DNA of 41,775 nucleotides from an uncultured Deferribacteraceae bacterium (lineage in GTDB: Bacteria > Chrysiogenota > Deferribacteres > CAMZNJ01). Under the pieces are notes generated by a model. It did no database searches. It was given only the letters and a program-made list of their open reading frames with translations, and was not told where the DNA came from. The DNA lies in contig CAMZNJ010000040.1 of assembly GCA_947313825.1 (NCBI GenBank), positions 1 to 41,775 on the forward strand, read 5' to 3'. Each line of letters opens with the position of its first letter. Position 1 is the first letter of the stretch. Of this stretch, positions 6,718 to 15,667 are shown one piece after another. The position numbers and the translations under genes were made by a program.

Positions 6718-9396
6718 TTACTGCCTCAGCACAGCGTCATTGTTGTCCGCCAGAGCCTGCACAACTCTGTCCATCCCTTCGCTAAGGTGTGCATCTGTTG
6801 GCGTAGACTCCCCCGCGTTCAGCATAATCCTTATTGTGATGGATCGTTTCCCTTCCAACATTTTTTTGTCGCGATATTCGTCAATCAAATACACGTCCAC
6901 CACTTTCAGTCCGTTCCCTAGTTTGACTTTGGTTATGGTTTGTGCGAGGTCTCCGAAGTGTGTTGTTTCGTCCACTGCCACGGCTATGTCTTTGCGTATG
7001 TCAGGGGTTCTCAGGAATGATTTGAATTTTGATACCCGTTTTTTCATTAGGGATGTTGCAAGGTGTGTGTACATTTCTGCAACAACGACTCCATGGGGTG
7101 CGTCGCATTCTTTGGCAACACTAGGGTGCAGTTCGCCGATGGTGCCTACCACTACCCCTTCTTTCCCCCCTTGGAACTTCCCTTTCAGGATAACGTTGCA
7201 TGCTCGACCGGGGTGCAGGAATTTGGGAGTATTTGTTGTATTGAATTCAACATCAGCTCCGAGTGTTGCGAATACCCTTGTTACTACCCCTTTGAGGACA
7301 AAGAACTGTACTTCAGCTTTTGTATCTTTGTTGGTAAAGGGGTATGAGGCAAAGTGTTCGTCGCCGTATGAGAGTAGTCCTAAACGCGGTTCTTCGTCAA
7401 CCTGCATCCCCTCGCCGTTGTTGGCATTGGTATTGTTTTGCACTGTGCTACTGTCTGCTGTGCTACTGTCTTTACGTGTGTACACGCTTCCGAACTCAAA
7501 CAGCTTCCCCCATCTTACCCCTTGGTTGAAGTTGTTTACAAAGGTTGTTACGAGGTTTGACACCATGGTGGTACGCATTACCTTCATGTCTTCGGATATG
7601 GGGTTACGCAACGTCAACGGTTCCGGTTCGTTGCCGTCTTTCTCGGCAAATAGTGCCACTGTTCCTTTTTTGATGAATGGGTATGTGATAACTTCGAAAA
7701 ACCCTTGATGTATCAATGCACTTGAGATGTTACGACGATCTTGGAACCCTTTCGGCAACGCCGTCGCCTTGGCGAATAGTTTGGGGAGTTTGTTGGGCAG
7801 GTTGTTGATACCGTACATACGCACAACCTCTTCAGCAATATCAGCACTGTAGCGTGCTGTTTCCATTCGGTGATACGGCACCGTTACGGCGTATTGACCA
7901 TTTTCCCGCTCCACACCATACCCAAGCTTTTCCAGATTGGCAGTAATGCGGTCGTGAGTAATATCGTCTGCCCCTAGCAAGGCTGGGATAAAGTTTTCGT
8001 CAAATCGGATAACAGGCTTGGGAGGCAGTGTGAACTCTTGACCGGTATGGTTGCAGTAGGCATACTCAGTGCCATTCGTGCTTAGCAGGGCGATGGCATA
8101 ACGCAACGCCACGTCTGTAGTAGAAAGATCAATACCACGTTCGAACCTATGGGAGGAGTCGGTGGACAGCCCCAAAACCTTGGCACTACGACGCACAAGG
8201 TTTGGCGGGAACACTGCACTTTCCAACAGGATATTCGTTGTGGTTGCGGACACCGAGCCACGTAACCCCCCCATAACTCCCGCAATGGCAATAATCCCCT
8301 TGGCATCAGCTATCACAGGCACGCCAGTAGGCACATTCCGCTCCGCTCCATCCAGCGTTACAACCTGCTCCCCCTCCCCTGAGAGGCGTACGGTAATACC
8401 CCCCTCGATATGGTCGGCATCGAAAGCGTGCATGGGTTGCCCTAGCTCCATCATGACGTAATTCGTTGTGTCAACAATACTATTTATGGGACGAATACCA
8501 CAACCATGCAAACGTGCTTGCACCAACGCAGAAGATTCGCCCACAGATACACCAGTAACCTTAGCAAGAAGATACCTCTCAGCAGCACCATCCTCCACCG
8601 TGTAAGCAGGCACGCCACTAGAAACACTGTGGGACGCCTCAGCCATAGTTGCAATAAGATTGTTGTAGGCATGCACCATGGGTACGCCAAATATGGCGTG
8701 CACCTCGCGTGCCATGCCTCGAATACTCAAACAGTCCCCACGATTTGGCGTTAATCCGATATCCAGCACGGCACCGCCGATACCGTACATCTCTGCCACA
8801 TCCAACCCAAGGGGGATTGTCTCAACGGTGTTGCTGTTGCCACGTGCACCTTGGTGCTGTGCATCTTGGTGCTGTGTGCCTTGGTGCTGTGCATCTTGGT
8901 GCTGTGTTCCTTGGTGCTGTGCATCTTGGTGCTGTGCACCTTGGTGCTGTGTGCCTTGGTGCTGTGTGCCTTGGTGCTGTGTGCCTAGTACCCAGATACC
9001 GTCCTCACTTTCATCCGTAACGGGGAACCCCAGCTCACCTTTGGAACATATCATCCCTTGGGATTCAATACCGCGAATCTTCACTTTACGCAAAACCATT
9101 TCAGGCAGCTTCGCACCGATGGGAGCAAAGGCGATTATCTGCCCAGCGTCAACATTTGGAGCACCGCATACAACGTTGTGTCGTTCTGAACCGTCAAACA
9201 CTACGCATACGGCGAGGGTATCCGCATTAGGGTGCTTCTCCTTACTTTCGACCAGAGCAGTAACCACCCCTTGGCATGGGTATTCGGCAACAGAGTCAAC
9301 CTCGTTCCCACACTCTGAGATTTTGTCCACAAGTTCGTTAAAGGGGATATTTTGCGTATCCACAAAAGAGTTTAGCCATTTAATCGGTACAAGCAT
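6718..9396 (-). CDS. pheT: Phenylalanyl-tRNA synthetase beta subunit with tandem-repeat insert
   Basis: The 892-residue beta subunit of the PheST tetramer, carrying the tRNA-binding, editing (B3/B4), B5 and C-terminal ferredoxin-fold anticodon-binding domains. Recognisable parts in order are the OB-fold tRNA-binding domain (NADTLAVCVV, VVCGAPNVDAGQIIAFAPIGAKLP), then a glutamine/histidine-rich insert, then DIGLTPNRGDCLSIRGMAREV, the B3/B4 editing region with MELGQPMHAFDAD, B5 (FDENFIPALLG), the catalytic-like domain and FLRTPDIRKDIAVAVDE near the C terminus. The family usually has about 800 residues; the excess comes partly from nine five-residue repeats at about residues 138-182. It starts three bases after the pheS stop with its Shine-Dalgarno inside pheS, so it is translationally coupled. 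Confidence 0.95.
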   Translation of the reverse strand: MLVPIKWLNSFVDTQNIPFNELVDKISECGNEVDSVAEYPCQGVVTALVESKEKHPNADTLAVCVVFDGSERHNVVCGAPNVDAGQIIAFAPIGAKLPEMVLRKVKIRGIESQGMICSKGELGFPVTDESEDGIWVLGTQHQGTQHQGTQHQGAQHQDAQHQGTQHQDAQHQGTQHQDAQHQGARGNSNTVETIPLGLDVAEMYGIGGAVLDIGLTPNRGDCLSIRGMAREVHAIFGVPMVHAYNNLIATMAEASHSVSSGVPAYTVEDGAAERYLLAKVTGVSVGESSALVQARLHGCGIRPINSIVDTTNYVMMELGQPMHAFDADHIEGGITVRLSGEGEQVVTLDGAERNVPTGVPVIADAKGIIAIAGVMGGLRGSVSATTTNILLESAVFPPNLVRRSAKVLGLSTDSSHRFERGIDLSTTDVALRYAIALLSTNGTEYAYCNHTGQEFTLPPKPVIRFDENFIPALLGADDITHDRITANLEKLGYGVERENGQYAVTVPYHRMETARYSADIAEEVVRMYGINNLPNKLPKLFAKATALPKGFQDRRNISSALIHQGFFEVITYPFIKKGTVALFAEKDGNEPEPLTLRNPISEDMKVMRTTMVSNLVTTFVNNFNQGVRWGKLFEFGSVYTRKDSSTADSSTVQNNTNANNGEGMQVDEEPRLGLLSYGDEHFASYPFTNKDTKAEVQFFVLKGVVTRVFATLGADVEFNTTNTPKFLHPGRACNVILKGKFQGGKEGVVVGTIGELHPSVAKECDAPHGVVVAEMYTHLATSLMKKRVSKFKSFLRTPDIRKDIAVAVDETTHFGDLAQTITKVKLGNGLKVVDVYLIDEYRDKKMLEGKRSITIRIMLNAGESTPTDAHLSEGMDRVVQALADNNDAVLRQ
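8851..8985 (-). repeat. In-frame 15-bp tandem repeat inside pheT
   Basis: Nine perfect-length 15-bp units, read on the plus strand as TTGGTGCTGTGCATC or TTGGTGCTGTGTGCC with changes only in the last five bases. In the pheT frame each encodes Q-H-Q plus G-T, D-A or G-A. The array falls in the loop between the OB-fold tRNA-binding domain and the next conserved block (SNTVETIPLG), a surface loop in known PheT structures, so length change would be tolerated. The copies are nearly identical, implying recent expansion. Confidence 0.95.
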
Positions 9397-9399
9397 GAG

Positions 9400-10464
9400 T
9401 TATCCCCTCCATTGGTTGAGAAATTTGTAATTGTTGTCGTAGAAAAGTCGTAAATCGTCGATGGAGTATTTGAGCATTGCCATACGCTCCACACCCATTC
9501 CGAAAGCGAACCCTGAGTATTCGGTGTGATCGTAGTTCACGTGTTTGAAGACTTCATTGTCCACCATTCCGCACCCTAAAACCTCTATCCAGCCAGAACC
9601 GCCACACAATCGGCATCCAGATCCGTTGCACGAGAAGCACGCCATGTCCACTTCAGCCGATGGTTCAGTGAAGGGGAAGTAACTGCTTCTGAAGCGTAAT
9701 TTGGTTTTTCGTCCGAAGAATGTGCTGATTAGTTCCCAGAGCACGCCTTTCATTTCCGCCATGCTTGTTCCTTTGTCCACAACTAGCCCTTCGACTTGGT
9801 GAAACATTGGTGTGTGTGTGGCATCGTAATCGCTACGATAAACTTTGCCTGAGGATACAATTGCGATTGGTGGTTTGTTTTTGAGCATATGTCGTATTTG
9901 TACCGACGACGTGTGTGTTCTGAGAACAGTGTTGTCGTCGAAGAAGAATGTATCGTGTTCGTCCCTTGCGGGGTGGTTTTCGTCCATATTTAGTGCAGTG
10001 AAGTTGTAGAAGGCACCTTCCACTTCCCTGTCGTCCACCACAGCAAAGCCCATGGATATTAGTATGTCTAGCAGTTCGTAGTACACCTTTGTGAGAATGT
10101 GGTGTGCTCCTAGTCCCATGCCGAAAGTTGCTCCGGGTAGAGTTGTGTCGATTGCTGAGTCGTTTAGTGTGCTTTGTAGGTGTTCTGTTTCTAGGTTATT
10201 TTTTTTTGTGTTGTAGATTGTTTCGAAGAGTTGTCGTAGGTCGTTGACCGTTGCCCCGTATTCTTTTCTTTCGTGTGTTGGTATGTTTTTTATTTCTTTG
10301 TTTAGTAGAGTTATTGTACCTTTTTTGCCTAGGAATTTGAGTCGTACTTGTTCAAGTTGTTTAAGGTCTTTGGCGGCGTTTAGTTCGTTTTGGATGTTGT
10401 TTTTGGTGTCTGTGTTTATGTTCATGTTTTTTTCAGCCTTACTGTTGCTTGTGTTGTCGTTCAT
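9400..10464 (-). CDS. pheS: Phenylalanyl-tRNA synthetase alpha subunit
   Basis: The catalytic alpha subunit that activates phenylalanine with ATP and charges tRNA-Phe. Class II motifs are present: motif 2 around LRTHTSSVQIRHML and GKVYRSDYDATHTPMFHQVEGLVVD, the FFGRKTKLRFRSSYFPFTEPSAEVD block, and motif 3 in YSGFAFGMGVERMAMLKYSIDDLRLFY. A CXXCXGSGCRLCGGSGW stretch is the zinc-ribbon-like insertion common in bacterial PheS. The open frame extends sixteen codons further, but AAGGTGG six bases before the ATG at 10462-10464 supports that start (354 residues, normal length). The N-terminal coiled coil is unusually asparagine/lysine-rich. It is followed directly by pheT. Confidence 0.94.
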   Translation of the reverse strand: MNDNTSNSKAEKNMNINTDTKNNIQNELNAAKDLKQLEQVRLKFLGKKGTITLLNKEIKNIPTHERKEYGATVNDLRQLFETIYNTKKNNLETEHLQSTLNDSAIDTTLPGATFGMGLGAHHILTKVYYELLDILISMGFAVVDDREVEGAFYNFTALNMDENHPARDEHDTFFFDDNTVLRTHTSSVQIRHMLKNKPPIAIVSSGKVYRSDYDATHTPMFHQVEGLVVDKGTSMAEMKGVLWELISTFFGRKTKLRFRSSYFPFTEPSAEVDMACFSCNGSGCRLCGGSGWIEVLGCGMVDNEVFKHVNYDHTEYSGFAFGMGVERMAMLKYSIDDLRLFYDNNYKFLNQWRG

Positions 10465-10530
10465 TTTTGCCACCTTGTTGTAAAGTTGGTTATAATTTTT
10501 TGATTGTAGCACATTTTTGGCAAGAGTTCA

Positions 10531-10640
10531 ACACGAACGCACGCACGCCACGCACCGCACCGGCACCGCCACGCATTCCACGCACGCCACGCACGCCACC
10601 CTCCACGCCACCCTCCACGCCACTCCACGCACCGCCAACA
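10531..10640. repeat. GC-rich minisatellite upstream of pheS
   Basis: A compact low-complexity array based on CACGC and CCACGCAC steps with two clean copies of CACCCTCCACGC. It lies between the trxA terminator and pheS, upstream of the pheS start by about 70 bases. No pheS promoter could be recognised in or next to it, and no phenylalanine-rich leader peptide is visible. Confidence 0.85.
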
Positions 10641-10645
10641 GACGC

Positions 10646-10680
10646 AAAAAACCCCCACAAACACTAAGTGCTCGCAGGGG
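10646..10680 (-). terminator. Rho-independent terminator of trxA
   Basis: Read on the minus strand, a 13-pair stem CCCCTGCGAGCAC / GTGTTTGTGGGGG (all pairs allowed when G-U is counted) with a three-base loop TTA is followed by six T residues. It lies about 53 bases after the trxA stop codon and would separate trxA from pheST. Confidence 0.87.
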
Positions 10681-10733
10681 TATACGTCGACAAACTAATA
10701 CTCAGCCCGCAAAGGGCAAAGCAGTAACATCAA

Positions 10734-11051
10734 CTATAGGTGCTTCTCAATAGCCTTTTTGTAAGCAGTTATAGGCTGTACCCCAATAATCTGCTCAACT
10801 ACTGCACCACCCTTAAACAAAAGCACTGTCGGAATACTCCGAATTCCGTACTCCGCTGCCGTAATAGGATTCGCATCCACATCAAGCTTCGCAACTGTTG
10901 CTCGACCATCAAAATCTTGACCAATTTGCTCAATCACAGGTGCAAGCATCAAGCATGGTTGGCACCACTCTGCCCAAAAATCTACTAGAACTGGAACAGA
11001 TGAATCGAGTACTTGTGTTTGAAAATCAGCGTCCGTAACATGTAAAGCCAT
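10734..11051 (-). CDS. trxA: Thioredoxin
   Basis: A 105-residue thioredoxin that reduces protein disulfides with electrons from thioredoxin reductase. The whole domain is visible: VLVDFWAEWCQPCLMLAPVIEQI with the redox cysteines C30 and C33, KLDVDANPITAAEYGIRSIPTVLLFKGG with the cis-proline, and a short C-terminal helix. The active site is WCQPC where most have WCGPC; a residue other than glycine at that position can change redox potential or partner choice. AGGAGG stands six bases before the ATG. It has its own promoter and terminator, so it is a single-gene unit. Confidence 0.95.
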   Translation of the reverse strand: MALHVTDADFQTQVLDSSVPVLVDFWAEWCQPCLMLAPVIEQIGQDFDGRATVAKLDVDANPITAAEYGIRSIPTVLLFKGGAVVEQIIGVQPITAYKKAIEKHL

Positions 11052-11117
11052 AATAGCCTCCTAAAATAAACATACCGAAGAGAGTTCCGCCCCCCAAGGC
11101 ATATTGCTAAGTATTTA

Positions 11118-11147
11118 ATAGTATCTTTAGGGTCGACAATGTGTCAA
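11118..11147 (-). promoter_or_regulatory. Sigma-70 promoter of trxA
   Basis: On the minus strand TTGACA (11142-11147), 18 bases, TACTAT (11118-11123). The -35 is perfect and the -10 has one mismatch. It predicts a leader of about 60 bases before the trxA ATG. Confidence 0.75.
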
Positions 11148-11198
11148 ACAATTTTATCGTAATTAACTAAATTAACTAAATCAATAGTATTAACACAA

Positions 11199-11236
11199 CC
11201 AACAGTTAGCCAACACTGCCAACAGTTAGCCAACAC
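11199..11236. repeat. 20-bp direct repeat upstream of trxA
   Basis: Two copies of CCAACAGTTAGCCAACAC spaced 20 bases apart (11199 and 11219), with a nearby AT-rich step AATTAACTA repeated at 11161-11180. They lie between the DUF2400 gene stop and the trxA promoter, about 50 bases upstream of the -35. They may be a residual minisatellite or paired regulator sites. Confidence 0.75.
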
Positions 11237-11277
11237 ACACAGTATACACTAATCTAAATAAATTGGCTACAAACATC

Positions 11278-12165
11278 CTAAATTAATTCACAACTAGTGC
11301 GTTGGGGGCAATTATAACAAACTTTTCCGGCTCGTGTAAACATAAATGTGCAACCACGGATTATCCCCGGACGGGTCAGTGCAAAATCATATTTAACAGG
11401 GTCTTCAGGTGAAATACTGCTGAAAAAATCTGTTACGATACCCATATTTTTTTTACTGGCGTTACTGCTTTGTATCAAAGCGATTCTTTGGGCAAACTGC
11501 GTAATGTGCACATCTAGGGGGACGCTTAGAATGCTCGGCGTGTAGGCGTTCCAAAGCCCCAGATCGATATTATCCTTGCGTATCATCCATCGCAAAAACA
11601 TGGACAACCGTTTCGCCGCCGATTTATCCACCTGAGCAAACATCATCTTTACGCCAGAAGTGAGGGGGATATTGTTGCGAAAGTGGTTATTGAATCCCCC
11701 CTTCATCACTGCAAACTCGGCACTGCCCATGTGATCGGTAGTGCTTAGCTTTTGCGAGTCCATGAGACCTTCCAACGAGCCGTACTCTTGGTACACCGAC
11801 GCTACTAGGGCAATAATATTGGCAACGTCCTGCGAACTTTGAAAGCGGTAATAGAGGTGCTTGTTGGCGTTAATCGCACTCGAACGCATCGCCATGGGGT
11901 TGGTGCCGTATTCGTCAAACAGGTTTCCAAGGAACCCCTGAATAGCTTTAACATTACCATAAGCAAACATGGCGGACAGGAATGCTACGTATTCTACTTC
12001 ATGGGTGCCCAAACCTTTTTCCATGGCGGTACGTGGGTAGGTAATGGGATCGGTGCCGATGAACTCACTGCGATGGTAGTATTCGTAAACATCCTCCAAG
12101 AATGCCACCACTTCGGTCGTATTTTTGCGATTATGTGTTGCGTCAGCCATATCAGCCCCCGTCAT
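11278..12165 (-). CDS. TIGR02757/DUF2400 family protein
   Basis: A member of the TIGR02757 (DUF2400) family, of unknown molecular role, with a helical fold distantly like HhH-GPD DNA-glycosylases. The diagnostic C-terminal half is present: SAAKRLSMFLRWMIRKDNIDLGLWNAY, ILSVPLDVHITQFAQRIALI and EDPVKYDFALTRPGI, followed by a cysteine cluster CYNCPQRTSC. About 295 residues from the chosen ATG, which sits two bases after the rodA stop with a purine-rich stretch before it; a longer frame to 12210 overlapping rodA is possible. Its position as the last gene of the mre-mrd cluster suggests co-transcription. The trailing cysteines could bind metal. Confidence 0.85.
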   Translation of the reverse strand: MTGADMADATHNRKNTTEVVAFLEDVYEYYHRSEFIGTDPITYPRTAMEKGLGTHEVEYVAFLSAMFAYGNVKAIQGFLGNLFDEYGTNPMAMRSSAINANKHLYYRFQSSQDVANIIALVASVYQEYGSLEGLMDSQKLSTTDHMGSAEFAVMKGGFNNHFRNNIPLTSGVKMMFAQVDKSAAKRLSMFLRWMIRKDNIDLGLWNAYTPSILSVPLDVHITQFAQRIALIQSSNASKKNMGIVTDFFSSISPEDPVKYDFALTRPGIIRGCTFMFTRAGKVCYNCPQRTSCELI

Positions 12166-12169
12166 CCCA

Positions 12170-13279
12170 CTAAACCTGCAAGCGTCGACTAATGTGTATG
12201 GAGTGCACAATACCCAGAAGGATTGCGAACGTTAGGTAGGACGAACCGCCGTAAGACAGGAACGGGAATGGGATACCGATGACGGGTATCAACCCAAGAA
12301 CCATGTAGGTATTGACCACAAACTGAGTCAGGAGTAGTGTTGCCGTGCAAATGATAATTACCTTGGCAGGCATCTCCTTCACGTTGTAAGCACTAATAAA
12401 CACAGTGTATATTAGAAAAAGAACCAGAAGTATGATAAACACACTCCCTATAAACCCAAACTCTTCGGCCGCAATGGTGAAAATAAAGTCGTTGTGTGGG
12501 TATGGTATAAAGTTGAGGTTCGACTGCGTCCCTTCCAAATAACCTTTCCCCGGAATACCACCAGCACCGATGGCAATTTTAGACTGTATCACCTGATAAC
12601 CTGCGTTAAACGGATCGCGACCGGGATCAAGAATAACCATGATACGCTCACGTTGGTACGGCTTGAGGATGCTCCAAACAAGGGGCAAAGATAGCACTGA
12701 CAACACACCAAAACTAATCAAAACATACAGACGCAAACCAACGGCTAGAATCAACAAACCAAACATTAATACGTAAACAAGTGCTGTACCCTGATCGGGT
12801 TGAAGAATGATAAGAAACATGGACACCAGTACAGGAATGGAGTATCGGGCAACACCAAGGAAACCCAGAAGACGACCATCGTAATTAAGAAACATGGTTG
12901 CTGTAAGGATAATCGTCGCCACTTTCATAAACTCAGACGGCTGCAAAGAGAAGAAGCCCACGTTAATCCAGCTACGTGCACCGTTAATCGGGGGGGAAAA
13001 GTACAGCACAAAAATCAGTAGACCGACGCCGAGTATGAAAATATACAGGGCAAAATGTATCCACAGGCGGTAATTAATAAACGAGAAGATGAAGAACAGT
13101 GTAATGCCAGCGAGGACAAAAACTATTTGTTTAAGGTAGTAGCCTTTATTCACATGCCCAAGTGCAGTATTGTAGTCAGCACTGTAGATAACCAGTATGC
13201 CCAGAATCGACAGCAAAAAGTACACGAAAATGAGCTTGTAGTTCATCACCAGTATCTTTTCCATCATAGCATCAAACAT
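12170..13279 (-). CDS. rodA: Rod-shape peptidoglycan polymerase RodA (SEDS family)
   Basis: RodA is the SEDS glycosyltransferase that makes peptidoglycan strands together with PBP2 during elongation, in the inner membrane. About ten hydrophobic helices are readable. SEDS landmarks are GARSWINVGFFSLQPSEFMKVA, ILQPDQGTALVY (with the conserved aspartate), ERIMVILDPGRDPFNAGYQVIQSKIAIGAGGIPGKGYLEGTQS, FIPYPHNDFIFTIAAEEFGFIG and the closing PFLSYGGSSYLT. The length of 369 residues is normal. GAGG stands seven bases before the chosen ATG. It follows the PBP2 gene by about 40 bases. Confidence 0.96.
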   Translation of the reverse strand: MFDAMMEKILVMNYKLIFVYFLLSILGILVIYSADYNTALGHVNKGYYLKQIVFVLAGITLFFIFSFINYRLWIHFALYIFILGVGLLIFVLYFSPPINGARSWINVGFFSLQPSEFMKVATIILTATMFLNYDGRLLGFLGVARYSIPVLVSMFLIILQPDQGTALVYVLMFGLLILAVGLRLYVLISFGVLSVLSLPLVWSILKPYQRERIMVILDPGRDPFNAGYQVIQSKIAIGAGGIPGKGYLEGTQSNLNFIPYPHNDFIFTIAAEEFGFIGSVFIILLVLFLIYTVFISAYNVKEMPAKVIIICTATLLLTQFVVNTYMVLGLIPVIGIPFPFLSYGGSSYLTFAILLGIVHSIHISRRLQV

Positions 13280-13321
13280 ATTGCAACCTCATGTAACAAA
13301 TCCACACATACCACCAGCAGT

Positions 13322-15187
13322 TTACTCTTCAGAGTCCGCTTCGAAATACCCCATATCAACCATTTTGTTGATTATCCTACGGGCAACAGGTGCCGCTGCT
13401 CCCGATCCCGACCCACCATGCTCGGCGAACACGGTAATCACGTATTTGGGGTTGTCCACAGGGGCAATGGCCACAAACCAACCATGGTCGCGTAAGTTAA
13501 ATGGTATTTCATCTTTTTTGTATTTGGCAACAGCCTCCAAGCTGACAACCTGAGACGTACCTGTTTTGCCCCCAATTACCACACCTTTGGGCTTGGATCC
13601 CCGTGCTGTTCCTCGTCGCCCATTGCTTACACGAAACATCCCTTCGCGAACAGCCTCGATGCTGTCGTTACTCATCCCCTCCACTACCCTTGAGGCACGC
13701 GGGTAAGAGAGGTTTAGTGGTATATTTTTTGGTTCATAGCGTTCATTCATTTCAGGTTCCACAACTTCTTTCAAAACATGTGGTGTGTAGACAATTCCGC
13801 CGTTGAATAGTGCCGCTGTGGATACGGTTATTTGCAAGGGTGTGGTTGTGATGTACCCTTGCCCGATGGAGGTGATTATGCTTTCACCAGGGAACCAAAC
13901 GCTCCCCCTATCCTCTTTCCATGTTTTGCTTGGGAAAAACCCTTTTCGCTCTGAAGGGAGATCGATCCCTGTTCTGTTGCCAAACCCGTAGCTTGTGGCG
14001 TATTTGTTGATAGTATCAATCCCCATGAGGAGCCCGAGGTTGTAGAAATATATATCGCAAGATTCTTCTAGAGCCCTAACAGCACTAATATCCCCGTGCC
14101 CACTTCGTCGCCAACAGAAGTAAGACTCGGTTCGTGAGTAGGAGAACGATCCACGGCAGTTAAACTGTGTTTCGGTGGTAACAATGTTGTCGTTGAGCCC
14201 ACCGGCGAGCATCCATAGTTTAAACACCGACCCAGGGGGGTACGCACTGGATATTGCCCGATTGATGAACGGCTTGTTCTCTTGCCCACGGATTGTTCGC
14301 AGGTAATCTGTGTCGACCATGGGGGTAAACTGATCTAGATCGTATGTTGGTGCTGAGAAGAGTGTTAGCAGGGAGCCGTCGGAGATATTCATAACAACTA
14401 TGGCACCTGTTTCGTTACGACTTTTCATAACGTCATAAGCGTACTGTTGTAGTTTGGCGTCGATGGTAATATGAATATCGGAACCCTGCTGTGGATCCTT
14501 TTGGCTCAAAATGCCCAACCGACGCCCACGGGAGTCAACACGCACCTGCATGGCTCCATCAGTGCCCCTCAATACTTGATCGTAATACGACTCCATGCCG
14601 TTTACGCCAATACTATCACCAGGGCGAAACTCGTCGGAAAGGCTGAGCGTCGCCTTGCTCACCTCCCCCACATAACCAAGGATGTGGGTCATGGATTGAG
14701 GGTATAAATATTTACGCACCCCTTCGTTATTGATTATCAACGACTCGAACTCGTTCTTATGCTCATAAAAGTAGGATACCTGCGTAAAATTTAGCCCCTT
14801 GGCAATAACAGCGGGGTAAAAATATGTGGCACTTTTGACGCTTTCCATGGCGGCTGTCATGTTGATGGGCACATGTTCGTTGATGCGGTTGAGTATATCG
14901 GGAACATCCTCTCCCCGCGTTAACGGCAGGTGCAGGGAGAATGTTGGCTGATTGGAAACAAGTAGCTCTCCGTTTGTGTCGTAAATATAACCGCGTTCTG
15001 CATAAATAGGTAGAATACGGATATGGTTGTTTTCCGCTAAATCGTTATAATATTTATGGTTGTAAACTTGCAAGAAAAATAGGCGAGCAACTAGGATTAT
15101 GGTCAAAAATATTGCAATGTAAATTACGTAGTAACTATAACCACGCAGTCTATCGCTGTCCTCATCTTTCAATACGGGTAACTGCAT
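13322..15187 (-). CDS. mrdA: Penicillin-binding protein 2 (elongasome transpeptidase)
   Basis: Class B PBP that cross-links peptidoglycan during cell elongation. It has 621 residues: a membrane helix at about residues 18-40, a PBP dimer domain with ERGYIYDTNGELLVSNQP and YVGEVSKATL, then the transpeptidase domain. Catalytic motifs are SVFK (S320 and K323, in AYPPGSVFK), SCD (residues 376-378, replacing the usual SXN by Asp) and KTGTS at 541. The SXD form of the second motif is typical of PBP2. Two extra cysteines flank the active site region (NCRGSF, FCWRR). It lies three bases after the mreD stop, with AGGAAGG as ribosome site, in the order mreB-C-D-mrdA-rodA seen in many rod-shaped bacteria. 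Confidence 0.96.
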   Translation of the reverse strand: MQLPVLKDEDSDRLRGYSYYVIYIAIFLTIILVARLFFLQVYNHKYYNDLAENNHIRILPIYAERGYIYDTNGELLVSNQPTFSLHLPLTRGEDVPDILNRINEHVPINMTAAMESVKSATYFYPAVIAKGLNFTQVSYFYEHKNEFESLIINNEGVRKYLYPQSMTHILGYVGEVSKATLSLSDEFRPGDSIGVNGMESYYDQVLRGTDGAMQVRVDSRGRRLGILSQKDPQQGSDIHITIDAKLQQYAYDVMKSRNETGAIVVMNISDGSLLTLFSAPTYDLDQFTPMVDTDYLRTIRGQENKPFINRAISSAYPPGSVFKLWMLAGGLNDNIVTTETQFNCRGSFSYSRTESYFCWRRSGHGDISAVRALEESCDIYFYNLGLLMGIDTINKYATSYGFGNRTGIDLPSERKGFFPSKTWKEDRGSVWFPGESIITSIGQGYITTTPLQITVSTAALFNGGIVYTPHVLKEVVEPEMNERYEPKNIPLNLSYPRASRVVEGMSNDSIEAVREGMFRVSNGRRGTARGSKPKGVVIGGKTGTSQVVSLEAVAKYKKDEIPFNLRDHGWFVAIAPVDNPKYVITVFAEHGGSGSGAAAPVARRIINKMVDMGYFEADSEE

Positions 15188-15190
15188 CTT

Positions 15191-15667
15191 CTAAACCTTC
15201 CTAAAAAGCAGAATGCGTAATACAATAATCACAGCATAGTCCGCCAAAATGTGAAGCATAATACCCCAAATGTAGCTCCCATTAAAAGGGAACATTAAGT
15301 ATGCCGTTATGATATTGTACAGTGCCACAATACTGAAGTAGTTTAGCAATGTAAAAACATAGGAGCTCTGACTGTAAAGCTTGCGAGTGTAGTCGTACAA
15401 GAGGTAGAGAGCCAGTATCAACAAAAAACCTATGCCAAAATATAAACCGCTATCGATGTCATAAAAAAAACCGTACACAATCGAAACAGGGATGAGAGAC
15501 TGAGGGGTAATGCGGTGGATCAAAACCACAAAAGGGATAATCACAAAACCCAAAAAAGACACAAACGAAAATGCTATGGGTGCACCGTGCATCGCAATAT
15601 ATATGAACAGCAAAAGGGCAAACAGTTTAGCAGAAGCAACCCTAGTTTCCCTTGATAATAAGGACAT
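15191..15667 (-). CDS. mreD: Rod-shape determining protein MreD
   Basis: A 158-residue hydrophobic inner-membrane protein with five predicted helices, fitting MreD of the elongasome. Sequence identity within this family is low, so the call rests on size, topology, the segment SLIPVSIVYGFFYDIDSGLYFGIGFLL and position between mreC and mrdA. The start overlaps the end of mreC by 26 bases, with GGTGG just before the ATG inside mreC, which suggests coupled translation. Confidence 0.85.
   Translation of the reverse strand: MSLLSRETRVASAKLFALLLFIYIAMHGAPIAFSFVSFLGFVIIPFVVLIHRITPQSLIPVSIVYGFFYDIDSGLYFGIGFLLILALYLLYDYTRKLYSQSSYVFTLLNYFSIVALYNIITAYLMFPFNGSYIWGIMLHILADYAVIIVLRILLFRKV

Noticed and set aside
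10465-10530. Attenuation leader peptide for pheST
   Set aside because: No phenylalanine-rich short frame followed by a terminator hairpin could be found.
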